From: Maioricimonas rarisocia
Lineage (GTDB): Bacteria > Planctomycetota > Planctomycetia > Planctomycetales > Planctomycetaceae
Direction of reading: 5' to 3'
Assembly (NCBI RefSeq): GCF_007747795.1
Contig: NZ_CP036275.1
Span: forward strand, 3,836,001 to 3,900,000
Length of the DNA stretch: 64,000 bases
Shown here: in pieces, positions 9,450-18,987 of the stretch
How positions within the stretch are numbered: the first letter of the stretch is position 1
Layout of the letters: each line of letters starts with the position of its first letter
The notes under the pieces: generated by a model
Told to the model about the DNA's origin: nothing
The model's input: the letters and a program-made list of their open reading frames with translations, nothing else
Database searches by the model: none
Program-made: the position numbers and the translations under genes

Positions 9450-9518
9450 GTCCGGTCAGTCGTTGTGGGTGTCCCTGTCGGAAGTCGGCGCCGGTCAGTC
9501 AAGCGACTGACCTGAGCC

Positions 9519-9553
9519 TGCAGGATCATGCCTGCACTGCCGATTTCGGTCAA
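9519..9553 (-). promoter_or_regulatory. Promoter with overlapping dyad operator for the metal-efflux operon
   Basis: On the minus strand TTGACC (9553-9548) and CATGAT (9530-9525) are separated by 17 bases, a good sigma-70-type pair about 76 bases before the GTG at 9449. A perfect 18-base dyad, TGCAGG-ATCATG-CCTGCA (9519-9536), covers the -10, the usual place for a repressor or metal-responsive regulator. No regulator gene is adjacent, so the binding protein is unknown. An 8-base palindrome TTACGTAA lies just upstream at 9573-9580. Confidence 0.55.
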
Positions 9554-9701
9554 GCCGATTCGCGTTGATCCGTTACGTAAGTATAGCACGCACGTGGCAG
9601 GCCGCGAGTCCCGGAATTCTCCACAGCAGCCGCTAATCCATTCTGCAGCAGCAGGTTACGTCGCGCCGACCATGGTTTGAACTGGCGACAAGCCAGGAGG
9701 A

Positions 9702-9729
9702 CTCGGTCTCCGCTTCGCGACAGGCCGAG
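9702..9729. terminator. Possible terminator hairpin after the DNase I-fold lipoprotein gene
   Basis: CTCGGTCT and AGGCCGAG pair over eight positions (one G-T wobble) around a 12-base loop, just beyond the stop of the leftward gene at 9753. A TTTT run follows only in the rightward direction, so the assignment is weak. The rest of 9450-9752 holds the operon promoter and nothing else I recognise. Confidence 0.25.
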
Positions 9730-9752
9730 ATCGTTTTGATCACGCCCACGCG

Positions 9753-10727
9753 TCAGCGGACGGCGATCTGCTCCGGAGTTTCCACGGGCGCGAACGTGGC
9801 CCAGACCGGCAGATGATCAGACACATCCAGGGCCTGGTCCCGCGTCAGGGCGTATTCGTACTCCAGATCCAGCACCCCGGCCGCGCCGGTGAATTCCCGC
9901 GTGGACGTCCCTGAGAACAGGATGTTGTCGTACGTCTCGGTCTTGCGGGTGTTCGTCGGCTGGCTGGTGACGGTCCACATCAGATTGGGCAGGTCAGCCA
10001 GCTCGCCCAGTTCGTGCGGATCGGCATTGAGATCCCCCATCAGGATAACGTCGTCCTCGGAGTCGGTCTGCCGGACCAGCCGCACGACGTCGTACAGGGC
10101 ATCCACTTCCGTGTCGACTTCATCGGGATCGGTATGGATATTGACCAGCGTGAACGTCCACGGATTGCCGGACAGAGCTCCGATGACACGAAAGCTGGCG
10201 ACGAGCGGTTCGCGATGCAACCGGTCCCGTGGATCCGGAACCGTGTAGACCGAGCCATCAATCACCTCGATCCGGGAGGTGTCGTACAGGAACAGGTACT
10301 GCTCTTTCGACACGGTGCGGCCGATCCGTGGACCAACCACCACGCCGTAGCGATATCCGTCTTCGTTGATCATCGACAGGAAGCGGCTGATGACGGACTG
10401 ATCACTGGAGCGCACCTCCTGAATGGCGATCACGTCAAACCGACGGATGACATCAACAATCGTCTCCATCACCTCCGGCTTGGCGATCTTCGAACGCCCG
10501 AAGACCTGAATGTTCCAGGAGGCCAGAGAGATCTCGTCGCGGATCGAGGGGCGGGCAACAGCCGCGGCATCACCGCTTGCCGTCCCTTCGCTGCCGGCCC
10601 CGCTCCCCTGCCCTTCGATGAAGACGCTGGGGGGAACGAAATCGGAAACCTGGTCGCTGCAGCCCAGCGGCAGCAGCGCCAGCAATCCCAGAAGTAGAAA
10701 CCGTCCCCAGTGCGCAGTCGAAAGCAT
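9753..10727 (-). CDS. Exported lipoprotein of the endonuclease/exonuclease/phosphatase (DNase I-like) superfamily
   Basis: A 324-residue protein with a lipoprotein signal (LLALLPLGC) and a low-complexity Gly/Ser linker (QGSGAGSEGTASGD). The superfamily motifs follow in order: ASWNIQVFG, IQEVR (metal-binding Glu), the LYDTSRIE strand, LVNIHTDP, LMGDLNA, YDNILF and SDHLPVWA (catalytic Asp-His). It probably acts outside the cytoplasm as a metal-dependent nuclease or phosphodiesterase; the substrate cannot be told. It is transcribed alone. The 336 bases upstream (10728-11063) separate it from a divergent gene pair and hold no other gene I can see. Confidence 0.87.
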   Translation of the reverse strand: MLSTAHWGRFLLLGLLALLPLGCSDQVSDFVPPSVFIEGQGSGAGSEGTASGDAAAVARPSIRDEISLASWNIQVFGRSKIAKPEVMETIVDVIRRFDVIAIQEVRSSDQSVISRFLSMINEDGYRYGVVVGPRIGRTVSKEQYLFLYDTSRIEVIDGSVYTVPDPRDRLHREPLVASFRVIGALSGNPWTFTLVNIHTDPDEVDTEVDALYDVVRLVRQTDSEDDVILMGDLNADPHELGELADLPNLMWTVTSQPTNTRKTETYDNILFSGTSTREFTGAAGVLDLEYEYALTRDQALDVSDHLPVWATFAPVETPEQIAVR

Positions 10728-11063
10728 CAGGAGCCTCCATGCTCGTTCAGCAACCCATCCGTGGCGTTCAGTTGGGGTATCGGCTGTCAGACTGTATGGA
10801 TTGTGCCGATTCCGGACTGCCGGTAGAGACGCCCCGTCAGCGTCGGCAGACTCGCCCCTGTCTTGCCTGTTTTGACAGGATCACATGTGCCCCGCGCGGT
10901 CCCGGCCCGAGGAGTGGGCTGCGTTGTCGGTCGGACTCAATTCTGCGAAATCGCGTATTCCGGTTCGCTTTCTGCTCGCCCGCCGTTCAGAATGGAAGCG
11001 GGACGCGCGGAGGACAGCATCCAGGACGGCAACGGCGTGGACGATTGCCCCACCGGAAATGCC

Positions 11064-11882
11064 ATGAACGAAACTGTCCCGCTTGATGCACGGCGCGCAC
11101 CGTCGCTTCGGCTGCCAGGTGTACTGCTCCCGGCTGCAACGCTCACGCTTCTCTTCGCGTCGATGCTGTGCGCCGATGATCCATCGAAGCCGTCTCGCGC
11201 CCCCGTGGGACCACACATCGTCATTCGTACTGTCCAACCGACGGAGACGGGGACCGGTCCGCTTGCCCGCTACGGCCTGACTCGCAGGGACTTCGACGCG
11301 ATCGTTGCAACGGTCCCCGGAATCGTCCATGCGGTTCCTGTCCGGGAATCGATCCGAGAGATTCGCGTCGGTGATCAAACGGTCGATGTGACGTTGACCG
11401 GCACCCTCCCCGACTACCGGTCCCTGCACTCGCTGCGAGTGTTTCGCGGTCGGTTCTTCACCGACGACGACCAGACCGAAACTCGCAATGTGGTCGTCGT
11501 TGGTTCCGACGTCGTCGACCAGCTGTTCCCGGAGCAGTCGCCGATCGGCGAGTACATCTGGATCGATCAGAAGGTCTTCGTCGTCGTCGGAGAAGTTGTT
11601 GCGCCGGGGGAGGCATTCGAAGACGAGCCGCAGAGCTCCCGGCAGGTCTTTCTACCACTCAGTTCGATGCGTCGCCGTCTCGGGGACAGGGAGATCATCC
11701 GGAAGAGTGGATCCTTCGAAATGAGGCACGTGGAACTCAGCCGCATCGATATTCGTCTCAGTTCGGCGGACGACGTTGTCTCCACGGCGACCATTGTCCG
11801 GCGTCTGCTCGATCGTCGTCACGACGAGGCGGACTTCGTCTTGTCTCTTCCGTTTCAAACTGTTGAAGGGGGTCAAAAATGA
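11064..11882 (+). CDS. Exported MacB-type periplasmic core domain protein without permease helices
   Basis: A 272-residue protein with one hydrophobic export segment (LLPAATLTLLFASMLCAD, about 18-35). It then matches the MacB_PCD domain of ABC-type MacB/LolCE permeases: an early HIVIRTVQ strand, LRVFRGRFFTDDD, NVVVVGSDVVDQLFPEQSPIG and VFVVVGEV. The four FtsX-type transmembrane helices that normally follow are absent; the protein simply stops. Start ATG 11064 follows CCGGAAAT and places the signal at the N-terminus. The stop overlaps the next gene (ATGA, 4 bases), so the two are translationally coupled. A partner function with the HlyD protein is inferred. Confidence 0.72.
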   Translation: MNETVPLDARRAPSLRLPGVLLPAATLTLLFASMLCADDPSKPSRAPVGPHIVIRTVQPTETGTGPLARYGLTRRDFDAIVATVPGIVHAVPVRESIREIRVGDQTVDVTLTGTLPDYRSLHSLRVFRGRFFTDDDQTETRNVVVVGSDVVDQLFPEQSPIGEYIWIDQKVFVVVGEVVAPGEAFEDEPQSSRQVFLPLSSMRRRLGDREIIRKSGSFEMRHVELSRIDIRLSSADDVVSTATIVRRLLDRRHDEADFVLSLPFQTVEGGQK

Positions 11883-13069
11883 AATCGGCAGTCTACTTTC
11901 CCGCAGTGCTGTTGATTGCCCTTGTCGGGCTCGCAGTGCTCACCGCCGATGGCCTTCAAAGCAATGAGGCTGCGGCACAGCCCCGCAACCGTTTCGAAGA
12001 GACGATCGTCGAGTCGGGGACAATTGAGAGCGCCAATGTCCTTCAGATCGTCAGCGAAGTTCCCGGCGAATCCGTGATCCTGCGGCTCATCCCGGACGGC
12101 ACCACTGTCAAGAAGGGAGACCTGCTGGTCCAGCTCGACGATTCGGAATTACGCGAGAATCACGCTGTCCTGCAGATCCAGGCGAAGACTGCAGAAGACG
12201 GACTCACAGCGGCCGAAACACGGCTCGAGGCGGCAAAGCAGAGAAAGACGACCGAAGTCGCGATTGCCGAGCAGAAGGTCCGCGTCGCCGAACTCGCGCG
12301 GAAGCGACTGCTCGATGAGGGCGGCGAACTCGATCACCGGCTCAGCACGATCGAACGAACGATGACGCTCACAGAGCAACAACTCGCTGCAAGCAAGGAA
12401 ACCGGTGCATCAGCAGAGCTTCGGGAGCTGCAGGCACAGCTCGAAACGGCCCGCGGCGAAAAGCGTCTCCTGCAGGACTTCATTCGACCGCATGAGGCCG
12501 CCGTGCATGAACTCGAGATCAAGACGGCACAGCGCGAGCTTGAGCAGACGCAGCAGAACTCGCAGTCCGCCGTGGTCGAAGCCGTGGCGACAGTTGCCGC
12601 CGGGATGCAGGAAGTTGATTCAGTAAGACAGGAGCTCAGGCGGATCGAACAGAGTATTGCCGCCTGCCAGATCGTCGCTCCCCGCGATGGCGTCGTGATG
12701 CACGCGAATCCGCCGAGCCGTCGGACGAACGCGTCGGTGCTCGAGGAAGGGGCGACAGTACGGGAACGACAGCCGTTGCTCGCCATGCCGGACTTCGATC
12801 AGCTTCAGGCCCGGATTCTTGTCCACGAGTCACAGATTGACCGTGTGAAAGTCGGACAGTCTGCATCGCTGCAGCTGGGGGCATTTCCCGGGCGTAAGAT
12901 TGCCGGACGCGTCGCGGGGATCTCGCGCACTCCTCGCTCGCAGAGCTGGATTAACCCTGGTGTTGTCGAATACGCAGTGATCATCGAGATCCCCGATCCT
13001 CCAGACGGCATGGGGATCGGACTGACGGTCGCTGCAGAGATCGACACCGGGGCGGTGGAAGAACGCTGA
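11879..13069 (+). CDS. HlyD/MacA-family periplasmic adaptor protein
   Basis: A 396-residue adaptor. Layout: N-terminal signal/anchor (about 5-25), first lipoyl half (NVLQIVSEVPGESVILRLIP, then KKGDLLVQLDDSEL), a long helical coiled-coil hairpin rich in Ala/Glu/Gln (about 85-255), second lipoyl half (IVAPRDGVVMHANPP) and a beta-barrel (LLAMPDFDQLQARILVHESQ). Adaptors of this type work with an ABC or RND inner-membrane pump. None is encoded here; the only neighbour is the MacB-domain protein it overlaps by four bases. The ATPase and permease may lie elsewhere, or the pair may do something else. Confidence 0.85.
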   Translation: MKSAVYFPAVLLIALVGLAVLTADGLQSNEAAAQPRNRFEETIVESGTIESANVLQIVSEVPGESVILRLIPDGTTVKKGDLLVQLDDSELRENHAVLQIQAKTAEDGLTAAETRLEAAKQRKTTEVAIAEQKVRVAELARKRLLDEGGELDHRLSTIERTMTLTEQQLAASKETGASAELRELQAQLETARGEKRLLQDFIRPHEAAVHELEIKTAQRELEQTQQNSQSAVVEAVATVAAGMQEVDSVRQELRRIEQSIAACQIVAPRDGVVMHANPPSRRTNASVLEEGATVRERQPLLAMPDFDQLQARILVHESQIDRVKVGQSASLQLGAFPGRKIAGRVAGISRTPRSQSWINPGVVEYAVIIEIPDPPDGMGIGLTVAAEIDTGAVEER

Positions 13070-13080
13070 TCCCGGTTCCG

Positions 13081-13443
13081 TCAGAAGCGATCATGCCTCT
13101 CGTGGTCGGGGCAGCGGGCTTCGACCGACGAGTACATCCGCCCGCACTCGCGGCACGTGATGATCCGATGTTCGGTGAGCTGAGGCATGATCGACTTTTC
13201 GCCGCACTCGTGACACGCAACTTCGAGTTCGGCCACCTCGGCGGAGCAGAGCTGTTGCGCTGCGCAGAGGGGGCAGCGGACAAACGGGCTGTTCAATCCC
13301 AGTCGGACATACCGCCGAAGCGTCGTGTCGGGCCATTCGATGACGACGGATGCCGAGCAGTGTCCGCAGTTCGCCAGCGCCACCTTCTCGAGAATCTGAA
13401 GTGCCGCACCGCAATTGGGGCAGTTGAGCGCAGAAACTTTCAT
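13081..13443 (-). CDS. Small multi-zinc-ribbon protein
   Basis: A 120-residue cytoplasmic protein with CPNC (residues 8-11), CGHC, CPLC, CHEC and CREC knuckles plus a last lone Cys, enough for two or three zinc ribbons. The first pair resembles the N-terminal ribbon found in many planctomycete proteins with CPxC...CxxC. AGGAAG precedes ATG 13443 by about seven bases. It is convergent with the HlyD gene, with only 11 bases between stops. No function can be assigned; nucleic-acid or protein binding is common for such folds. Confidence 0.72.
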   Translation of the reverse strand: MKVSALNCPNCGAALQILEKVALANCGHCSASVVIEWPDTTLRRYVRLGLNSPFVRCPLCAAQQLCSAEVAELEVACHECGEKSIMPQLTEHRIITCRECGRMYSSVEARCPDHERHDRF

Positions 13444-13766
13444 GCTCTCGCTTCCTGATCACTGTCCTCGACGCCGGCCACGGTGACGCACACTGGCGTG
13501 CAGCCCCACCTGAGACTCCACCGTATCAGCCACCTGTTGGCCGCGACAGAAGTTTCCGAGCATCGCGGCCACCGTACGGCGGTGGATGACAGCGGATTGA
13601 CCGGCGATCACCGTCTGTGCACACTAATGAGACTTCTACGCATGTTCAGACAATTCGCCAGCTCCCCCGCCAGCGGTACTGTCGCCGGCGACGAGGTGCC
13701 GGCGCGCCTCCCCCTCGCGATCGGATGAACTCCGGTTCTGGCGCGGATCTGCTACGGAGAAAACGC

Positions 13767-15155
13767 ATGCTGACGTCCATCCTCCCCGTCAGTCGTCCGG
13801 GCCAACGTGATCATCGACGCCCGCGGACGGTTGCAACGTCTGCAGCGGTTGCCGCCGTTCTCGCATCATTTTTTCTCTGCCTGGTGACGACTGGCGACGT
13901 GGTCCGCGCGGACGACGACGCACGCCCCAACATCGTTCTGATCATGGCGGACGACATGGGATACGAATGCGTCGGAGCCAACGGCGGCACTTCGTACTCC
14001 ACGCCGCATCTCGATCGCATGGCGGAAACCGGCCTGCGGTTCACCAACGCCCATTCGCAGCCCATCTGTACCCCGACGCGCGTGCAGATCATGACCGGCT
14101 TGTACAACCACCGGAACTACATCCGCTTCGGACTGCTCGATCCCGGGGCCACGACCTTCGCCCACGTTCTCGAGCAGGCCGGCTACACGACCTGCATCGC
14201 GGGCAAATGGCAGCTCAAGGGGGGCATGGAGGGCCCAGTGCATTTCGGCTTCGATGAATACTGCCTGTGGCAACTCACCCGACGGCCCAGCCGGTACCCC
14301 AACCCCGGGTTCGAAATCAATGGCGAAGAAGTCGACTACAACGACGGCCAGTACGGTCCCGACATCGCCAGCGACTACATCTGTGATTTCATCGAGCGAA
14401 ACCGCGACCGCCGCTTCTTCGCCTACTACCCAATGATCCTTCCCCACTGGCCGTTCGAGCCAACGCCCGACAGCCCCGACTGGGATCCGTCCGCCGAAGG
14501 CGTGCTGAAAGGGCATGGCAAGAACCGCTACTTCGCCGACATGGTCGCCTACACCGACAAGATGGTCGGCAAGATCCTCCGCAGGCTGGACGAACTCGGC
14601 CTGCGCGAAAACACCCTCGTCATCTTCACCGGAGACAACGGCACCTACACCGGGATCACGTCGCGGATGGGCAATCGCAAGGTGAAAGGAGGCAAAGGAA
14701 AGACGACCGACAACGGGACGCACGTCCCGTTCATCGCCAGTTGGCCCGGCACGGTTGAGCCCGGCGTCGCAAAGGACCTCGTCGACTTTACTGACATCCT
14801 GCCCACGCTGGCCGCCCTGGCAGAAACGGAACTTCCCGCTGACATTCCCTTTGACGGTTACAGCCTCGTGCCGGTCCTCAAGGGAACAGGACGTTCTCCG
14901 CGTGACTCGATCTACTGCTGGTACGAACGGAACGGCAAACGGGACAAGGCCTCGCAGCACGTCCGAGATGCGAAGTTCAAGCTGTATGCCAATGATCGCT
15001 TCTTCGACGTGCAGGCTGACCCGGCCGAGAAACACCCGCTCGATGTCAGTGCGCTCGGCGATGCAGCGGCCGCACGGCACGCAGCTTTTCAGAAAGCTCT
15101 GAAGCAGCGGCAGCGCGAACTGGAACAGGTCGTTCTCCCCGACGTTCCCGAATGA
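13767..15155 (+). CDS. Exported sulfatase (arylsulfatase family)
   Basis: A 462-residue type I sulfatase. After an export signal (about 22-48) come the metal-site Asp pair in LIMADDMGYE (D62, D63), the activation motif CTPTR with C101 as the formylglycine precursor, AGKWQLKGG, PHWPFEPT, and FTGDNGTYTG carrying the second metal Asp/Asn. The start at ATG 13767 follows ACGGAGA at good spacing; earlier in-frame starts add an unrelated basic stretch. It is followed 65 bases later by a second sulfatase, probably one transcript. The substrate is not predictable. The 323 bases before the start (13444-13766) hold nothing recognisable beyond promoter space. Confidence 0.93.
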   Translation: MLTSILPVSRPGQRDHRRPRTVATSAAVAAVLASFFLCLVTTGDVVRADDDARPNIVLIMADDMGYECVGANGGTSYSTPHLDRMAETGLRFTNAHSQPICTPTRVQIMTGLYNHRNYIRFGLLDPGATTFAHVLEQAGYTTCIAGKWQLKGGMEGPVHFGFDEYCLWQLTRRPSRYPNPGFEINGEEVDYNDGQYGPDIASDYICDFIERNRDRRFFAYYPMILPHWPFEPTPDSPDWDPSAEGVLKGHGKNRYFADMVAYTDKMVGKILRRLDELGLRENTLVIFTGDNGTYTGITSRMGNRKVKGGKGKTTDNGTHVPFIASWPGTVEPGVAKDLVDFTDILPTLAALAETELPADIPFDGYSLVPVLKGTGRSPRDSIYCWYERNGKRDKASQHVRDAKFKLYANDRFFDVQADPAEKHPLDVSALGDAAAARHAAFQKALKQRQRELEQVVLPDVPE

Positions 15156-15220
15156 CGACCACTTCGGCTGACTCCGATCCTCCACAGCCCCGTTCGCTCA
15201 ACTCCATCTGAAGCAGACCG

Positions 15221-17395
15221 ATGAAGCACGCGCTCAAAACAGCATTCCTTGTGATGTTCACGCTTGTCCCGGCAATCACCGGCATGGCGGCGTCGAACCA
15301 GCCGGACATCGTCGTCATCCTCTCGGACGACATGGGCTTTTCGGACATCGGCTGCTATGGCGGCGAAATCGAAACACCACATCTGAACCGCCTCGCCGAG
15401 GGGGGCGTCCGCTTCACGCAGTTCTACAACACCGGTCGCTGCTGCCCCACGCGGGCCAGCCTGCTGACAGGGCTGTATCCCCACCAGGCCGGCGTCGGCT
15501 GGATGATGACCGACCGCGGACACGACGGGTATCGGGGCGACCTCAACCGTCGCAGTGCCACCATTGCAGAAGTGCTCCGCCCGGCCGGCTACGCCACGTA
15601 TGCGGTCGGCAAATGGCACGTCACGCCTCATATTCAGCCGGAAGGACCGAAGCACAACTGGCCCCTTCAGCGCGGATTCGACCGGTACTACGGGACGATC
15701 ACCGGAGCCGGCAGCTTCTTTGACCCGGGAACGCTGACCCGGGGCAACACGATGGTCTCCCCGATCACCGACCCCGAGTACCAGCCGGAAACCTACTACT
15801 ACACGCACGCGATCAGCGATCACGCCGTCCGCTTCATCGATGACCACGCGAAGCAGCAGGCGGACAAACCGTTGTTCATGTACGTAGCGTACACCGCTGC
15901 TCACTGGCCGATGCACGCCCTCGAAGAGGATATCGCGAAGTACAAAGGCCGCTACGACGACGGCTACGAACCGGTCCGCCGGCGTCGCTTGGAGCGTGTG
16001 CGCCAGATGGGGCTCGTCAGTCTCGACTGGGAAATGACGCCGCAGGTCGGGGACTGGAGCAACGTCGAACACAGGGAATGGGAAGCTCGCTGCATGGAAG
16101 TGTACGCGGCGATGATCGATTCAATGGACCAGGGCATCGGGAGAATTGTGGACGCTCTCGAGCGCAACGGTCGGCTCGACAACACGCTGGTTCTGTTCAT
16201 GCAGGACAACGGCGGCTGCCAGGAAGGAATCGGACGACGCGGCGACTGGGAGCGTCCGGTCGAGCCCTCACTTCCCGTCATTGCCGACGACGCGATCCGC
16301 CTGGACGTGATCCCGAAGCAGAATCGTCGCGGGATCCCGACGCTGCAGGGGCCGCACATCATGCCCGGCCCGGAAGACACGTACATCGCCTACGGCATCA
16401 ACTGGGCGAACGTCAGCAACACGCCGTTCCGCGAGTACAAGCACTTCGTCCACGAAGGAGGCATCTCGACGCCGCTGATCGCCCACTGGCCGAAACAGAT
16501 CAACCGGGCCGGCGAACTGGTCCACGAACCGGGCCACCTGGTCGACGTCATGGCCACCTGTGTCGACATCGCCGGGGCCGAATACCCCGAGCGGCTCAAC
16601 AACGAAGAGATCCAGCCGATGGAAGGTCTCAGCCTCGCGCCAGCGTTCCGGGGAGACGAAGTCGACCGCGACGCCATCTACTGGGAGCACGAAGGAAACC
16701 GCGCCATCCGTGAGGGTAAGTGGAAACTGGTCGCGAAAGAGAACCGCCCGTGGGAACTGTACGACATGCAGGCGGACCGGACCGAGACCAACGATCTGAG
16801 CGACGAGCATCCCGAAGTCGTACAACGGCTCGCCGCGAAGTGGGAGAAGTGGGCCGAACGGGCCAACGTGCTACCCGTGGGGACCTGGCGCGGCAAAGGG
16901 AAGCACGCGAAGTTCAACCGCAAGCAGCGGCGATTTGAACTCTCTCTCGGTGCCGACCTGAACCGGACTGAAGCTCCGTATGTGGAGAACCGCCCGCTGG
17001 CGATCGTCGCCCATCTGGAAGAGATCGGGACGAAGGGGGTGATCGTTGCTCAGGGAGGCTCGTCGGCAGGTTATTCCCTCTATGTCAAAGAGGGACAGCT
17101 GCACTTCGCAACCCGGCACAACGGAGAGCTGTCAGTCGTTTCGTGTCCGGCTCCTTCAGGCGATTCCGTCGTAACGGTCGAACTCGACCGTAAGGGCAAG
17201 GTCACGATTCGTCACGGGAAGAAAGTCATCGGCGAAGGAACCGTTCCAGGCGCGCTCAACACCATGCCGCTGGATGGACTGCAGGTCGGCCTGGACGCCA
17301 CCGGCGCGGTTGGCCGGTATCCGGGGCCGTTTGCCTTCGACGGAAAGATCCGCCGCGTCGTGATCGAAGTGGGCAAAGGGAACGAGCACGAGTAG
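15221..17395 (+). CDS. Exported arylsulfatase A-like sulfatase with C-terminal beta-sandwich extension
   Basis: A 724-residue protein. It has a signal peptide (1-23), the metal Asp pair in LSDDMGFSD (D36, D37), and the activation motif CCPTR with C74 as formylglycine precursor, followed by ASLLTGLYPHQAG. Further landmarks are VGKWH, YTAAHWPMH and FMQDNGGCQE. After the sulfatase fold (to about 565) there is an extra domain of about 150 residues with beta-rich sequence (VIVAQGGSSAGYSLYVKEG and onward), often found in planctomycete sulfatases and possibly lectin-like. It lies 65 bases after another sulfatase, suggesting joint action on one sulfated polysaccharide. Confidence 0.94.
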   Translation: MKHALKTAFLVMFTLVPAITGMAASNQPDIVVILSDDMGFSDIGCYGGEIETPHLNRLAEGGVRFTQFYNTGRCCPTRASLLTGLYPHQAGVGWMMTDRGHDGYRGDLNRRSATIAEVLRPAGYATYAVGKWHVTPHIQPEGPKHNWPLQRGFDRYYGTITGAGSFFDPGTLTRGNTMVSPITDPEYQPETYYYTHAISDHAVRFIDDHAKQQADKPLFMYVAYTAAHWPMHALEEDIAKYKGRYDDGYEPVRRRRLERVRQMGLVSLDWEMTPQVGDWSNVEHREWEARCMEVYAAMIDSMDQGIGRIVDALERNGRLDNTLVLFMQDNGGCQEGIGRRGDWERPVEPSLPVIADDAIRLDVIPKQNRRGIPTLQGPHIMPGPEDTYIAYGINWANVSNTPFREYKHFVHEGGISTPLIAHWPKQINRAGELVHEPGHLVDVMATCVDIAGAEYPERLNNEEIQPMEGLSLAPAFRGDEVDRDAIYWEHEGNRAIREGKWKLVAKENRPWELYDMQADRTETNDLSDEHPEVVQRLAAKWEKWAERANVLPVGTWRGKGKHAKFNRKQRRFELSLGADLNRTEAPYVENRPLAIVAHLEEIGTKGVIVAQGGSSAGYSLYVKEGQLHFATRHNGELSVVSCPAPSGDSVVTVELDRKGKVTIRHGKKVIGEGTVPGALNTMPLDGLQVGLDATGAVGRYPGPFAFDGKIRRVVIEVGKGNEHE

Positions 17396-17500
17396 CATGT
17401 GCCGCGCGCGGAACGGTCGGGTGGCCGGGGGCCACACGAGGGCAGCGCGCACCAGGACCGGCTGTTGCCGGCCAATGGTGGTGGGAGCCTGCTTCTGTTT

Positions 17501-17521
17501 CCTCACGGTCGCGGCTCGTTT
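17501..17521. repeat. 21-base intergenic repeat, copy 1 (second copy at 63641-63661)
   Basis: This stretch, beginning CCTCACGGTCGCGG, is identical over 21 bases to 63641-63661 and lies between genes in both places. The flanks differ, so it is not part of a longer duplication. A 12-base part of it (ACGGTCGCGGCT) occurs again at 63662-63673. It may mark a dispersed intergenic repeat family. Confidence 0.45.
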
Positions 17522-17562
17522 CGCTTCAGTTTCCATCTCAAATCAATTGGCAGGAAACGCGA

Positions 17563-17596
17563 AACGCCAGTCCCTCTTTCACGAAGGACTGGCGTT
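17563..17596. terminator. Intrinsic terminator hairpin between convergent sulfatase and dapL
   Basis: AACGCCAGTCC (17563-17573) and GGACTGGCGTT (17586-17596) form a perfect 11-bp stem with a 12-base loop. It sits 30 bases beyond the dapL stop and is followed on the minus strand by a T-rich stretch (TTTCGCGTTTCC). It can serve dapL and possibly the sulfatase as well. Confidence 0.7.
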
Positions 17597-17625
17597 CGTC
17601 GTGCGTTGTCGAACCGGTTAGCCGG

Positions 17626-18858
17626 TCAGCCGATCGCCTTCTGGAAACGCTCGACCGCCTCTTCGACGTTGGCCCGGCTGTTGAACGCGCTCAGGCGGAA
17701 GTACCCTTCACCGGCCGCACCGAATCCGCTGCCGGGCGTCCCGACCAGATGCCCCTTTTGAAGCAGAGTGTCGAAGAAGTCCCAGCTCTTCAGTCCGCCG
17801 GGCGTCTTCAGCCAGATGTACGGAGCGTTCACGCCGCCGTAGACAGTGATGCCCGCCTTCTCGAGCCCTTCCCGCAGCAGCCGGGCATTCTCGAGGTAGA
17901 ACCGGACCAGCTCGCCAATCTGCTCCCGGCCGGCCGCACTGTACGCCGCAGCGGCTCCCTTCTGGACGATGTATGAGACGCCATTAAACTTCGTCGAGTG
18001 CCGCCGGTTCCAGAGCGGCTGGATCGGCTTCGTCTCGCCGGACGCCGTCTTTCCTTCGAGCGCCTTCGGAACGACCGTGAACGCACAGCGGGTGCCGGTA
18101 AAGCCGGCGTTCTTGCTGAAGCTCCGGAACTCGATTGCACACTTCTCCGCTCCTTCGATCTCGTAGATCGAGTGCGGAATCGACTCGTCGGTGATGAACG
18201 CCTCATAGGCGGCATCGAAGAAGATGATCGACTCATTCGCCAGAGCGTAGTCGACCCAGCTCTTGAGCGTCTCCCGCGAGGCGACGGCTCCGGTCGGGTT
18301 GTTGGGATAGCAGAGGTAGATCAGATCCACCTTCTGCTCGGGGATTGCCGGCGTGAAGTCGTTCTCCGCCGTGCAGGGCATGTAGACCAGCCCCTCGTAC
18401 CGACCATCGTCCCCCGCCGGGCCGGTGTGGCCGGCCATCACGTTCGTGTCGACGTAGACCGGGTAGACCGGGTCCTGGACCGCCACGGTATTGTCGGAGC
18501 CGAAAATGTCGAGGATGTTCCCGGTATCACACTTCGAGCCGTCCGAAACAAAGATCTCGTCGGCACCGATGTTGATCCCGCGGCCCTTGTAGTCGTTCTC
18601 GGCAATCGCATCCCGCAGGAAGGCGTACCCCTGTTCCGGTCCGTAACCGTGGAAGCTGTCGCGGCTGGCCATCTCGTCGACGGCGGCATGCATCGCTTCG
18701 ACGATCGCGGGGGGAAGCGGTTCGGTGACGTCGCCGATCCCCAGCTTGATCACGGCCGCATCCGGATTCGACTCGACAAACCCGTTCACCCGCCGGGCAA
18801 TCTCGGGGAACAGATAGCCGGCCTTGAGCTTCAGATAGTTTTCGTTGATGCGTGCCAT
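17626..18858 (-). CDS. dapL: LL-diaminopimelate aminotransferase
   Basis: A 410-residue PLP enzyme that converts tetrahydrodipicolinate directly to LL-diaminopimelate in lysine and peptidoglycan precursor synthesis, the pathway variant of plants, chlamydiae and planctomycetes. Signatures: [19 protein letters not shown] at the N-terminus, [33 protein letters not shown], and the PLP lysine in [12 protein letters not shown] (about K249). Start ATG 18858 begins [11 protein letters not shown] as in the family; the reading frame extends 18 codons upstream with no similarity. It is transcribed alone and is followed by a strong hairpin. Confidence 0.96.
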   Translation of the reverse strand: MARINENYLKLKAGYLFPEIARRVNGFVESNPDAAVIKLGIGDVTEPLPPAIVEAMHAAVDEMASRDSFHGYGPEQGYAFLRDAIAENDYKGRGINIGADEIFVSDGSKCDTGNILDIFGSDNTVAVQDPVYPVYVDTNVMAGHTGPAGDDGRYEGLVYMPCTAENDFTPAIPEQKVDLIYLCYPNNPTGAVASRETLKSWVDYALANESIIFFDAAYEAFITDESIPHSIYEIEGAEKCAIEFRSFSKNAGFTGTRCAFTVVPKALEGKTASGETKPIQPLWNRRHSTKFNGVSYIVQKGAAAAYSAAGREQIGELVRFYLENARLLREGLEKAGITVYGGVNAPYIWLKTPGGLKSWDFFDTLLQKGHLVGTPGSGFGAAGEGYFRLSAFNSRANVEEAVERFQKAIG

Positions 18859-18987
18859 GGTCTCGGTTTCCGTCTGATTCCGCCTGCTGCGGGAGGCCCG
18901 GCCTCGCGGCACTGCAGGCGGATGTCGTTGTGCGTGAGTCGTTTCCAGTCGGTCGAGAGCGAGTTTTAGGGGAGTTTCCCGGCGGAT

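Noticed and set aside
10739-11086. A rightward open frame of 115 codons upstream of the MacB-domain gene
   Set aside because: It overlaps the better-supported start at 11064 in another frame, has no ribosome site and reads as Arg/Pro/Gly-rich non-coding sequence.
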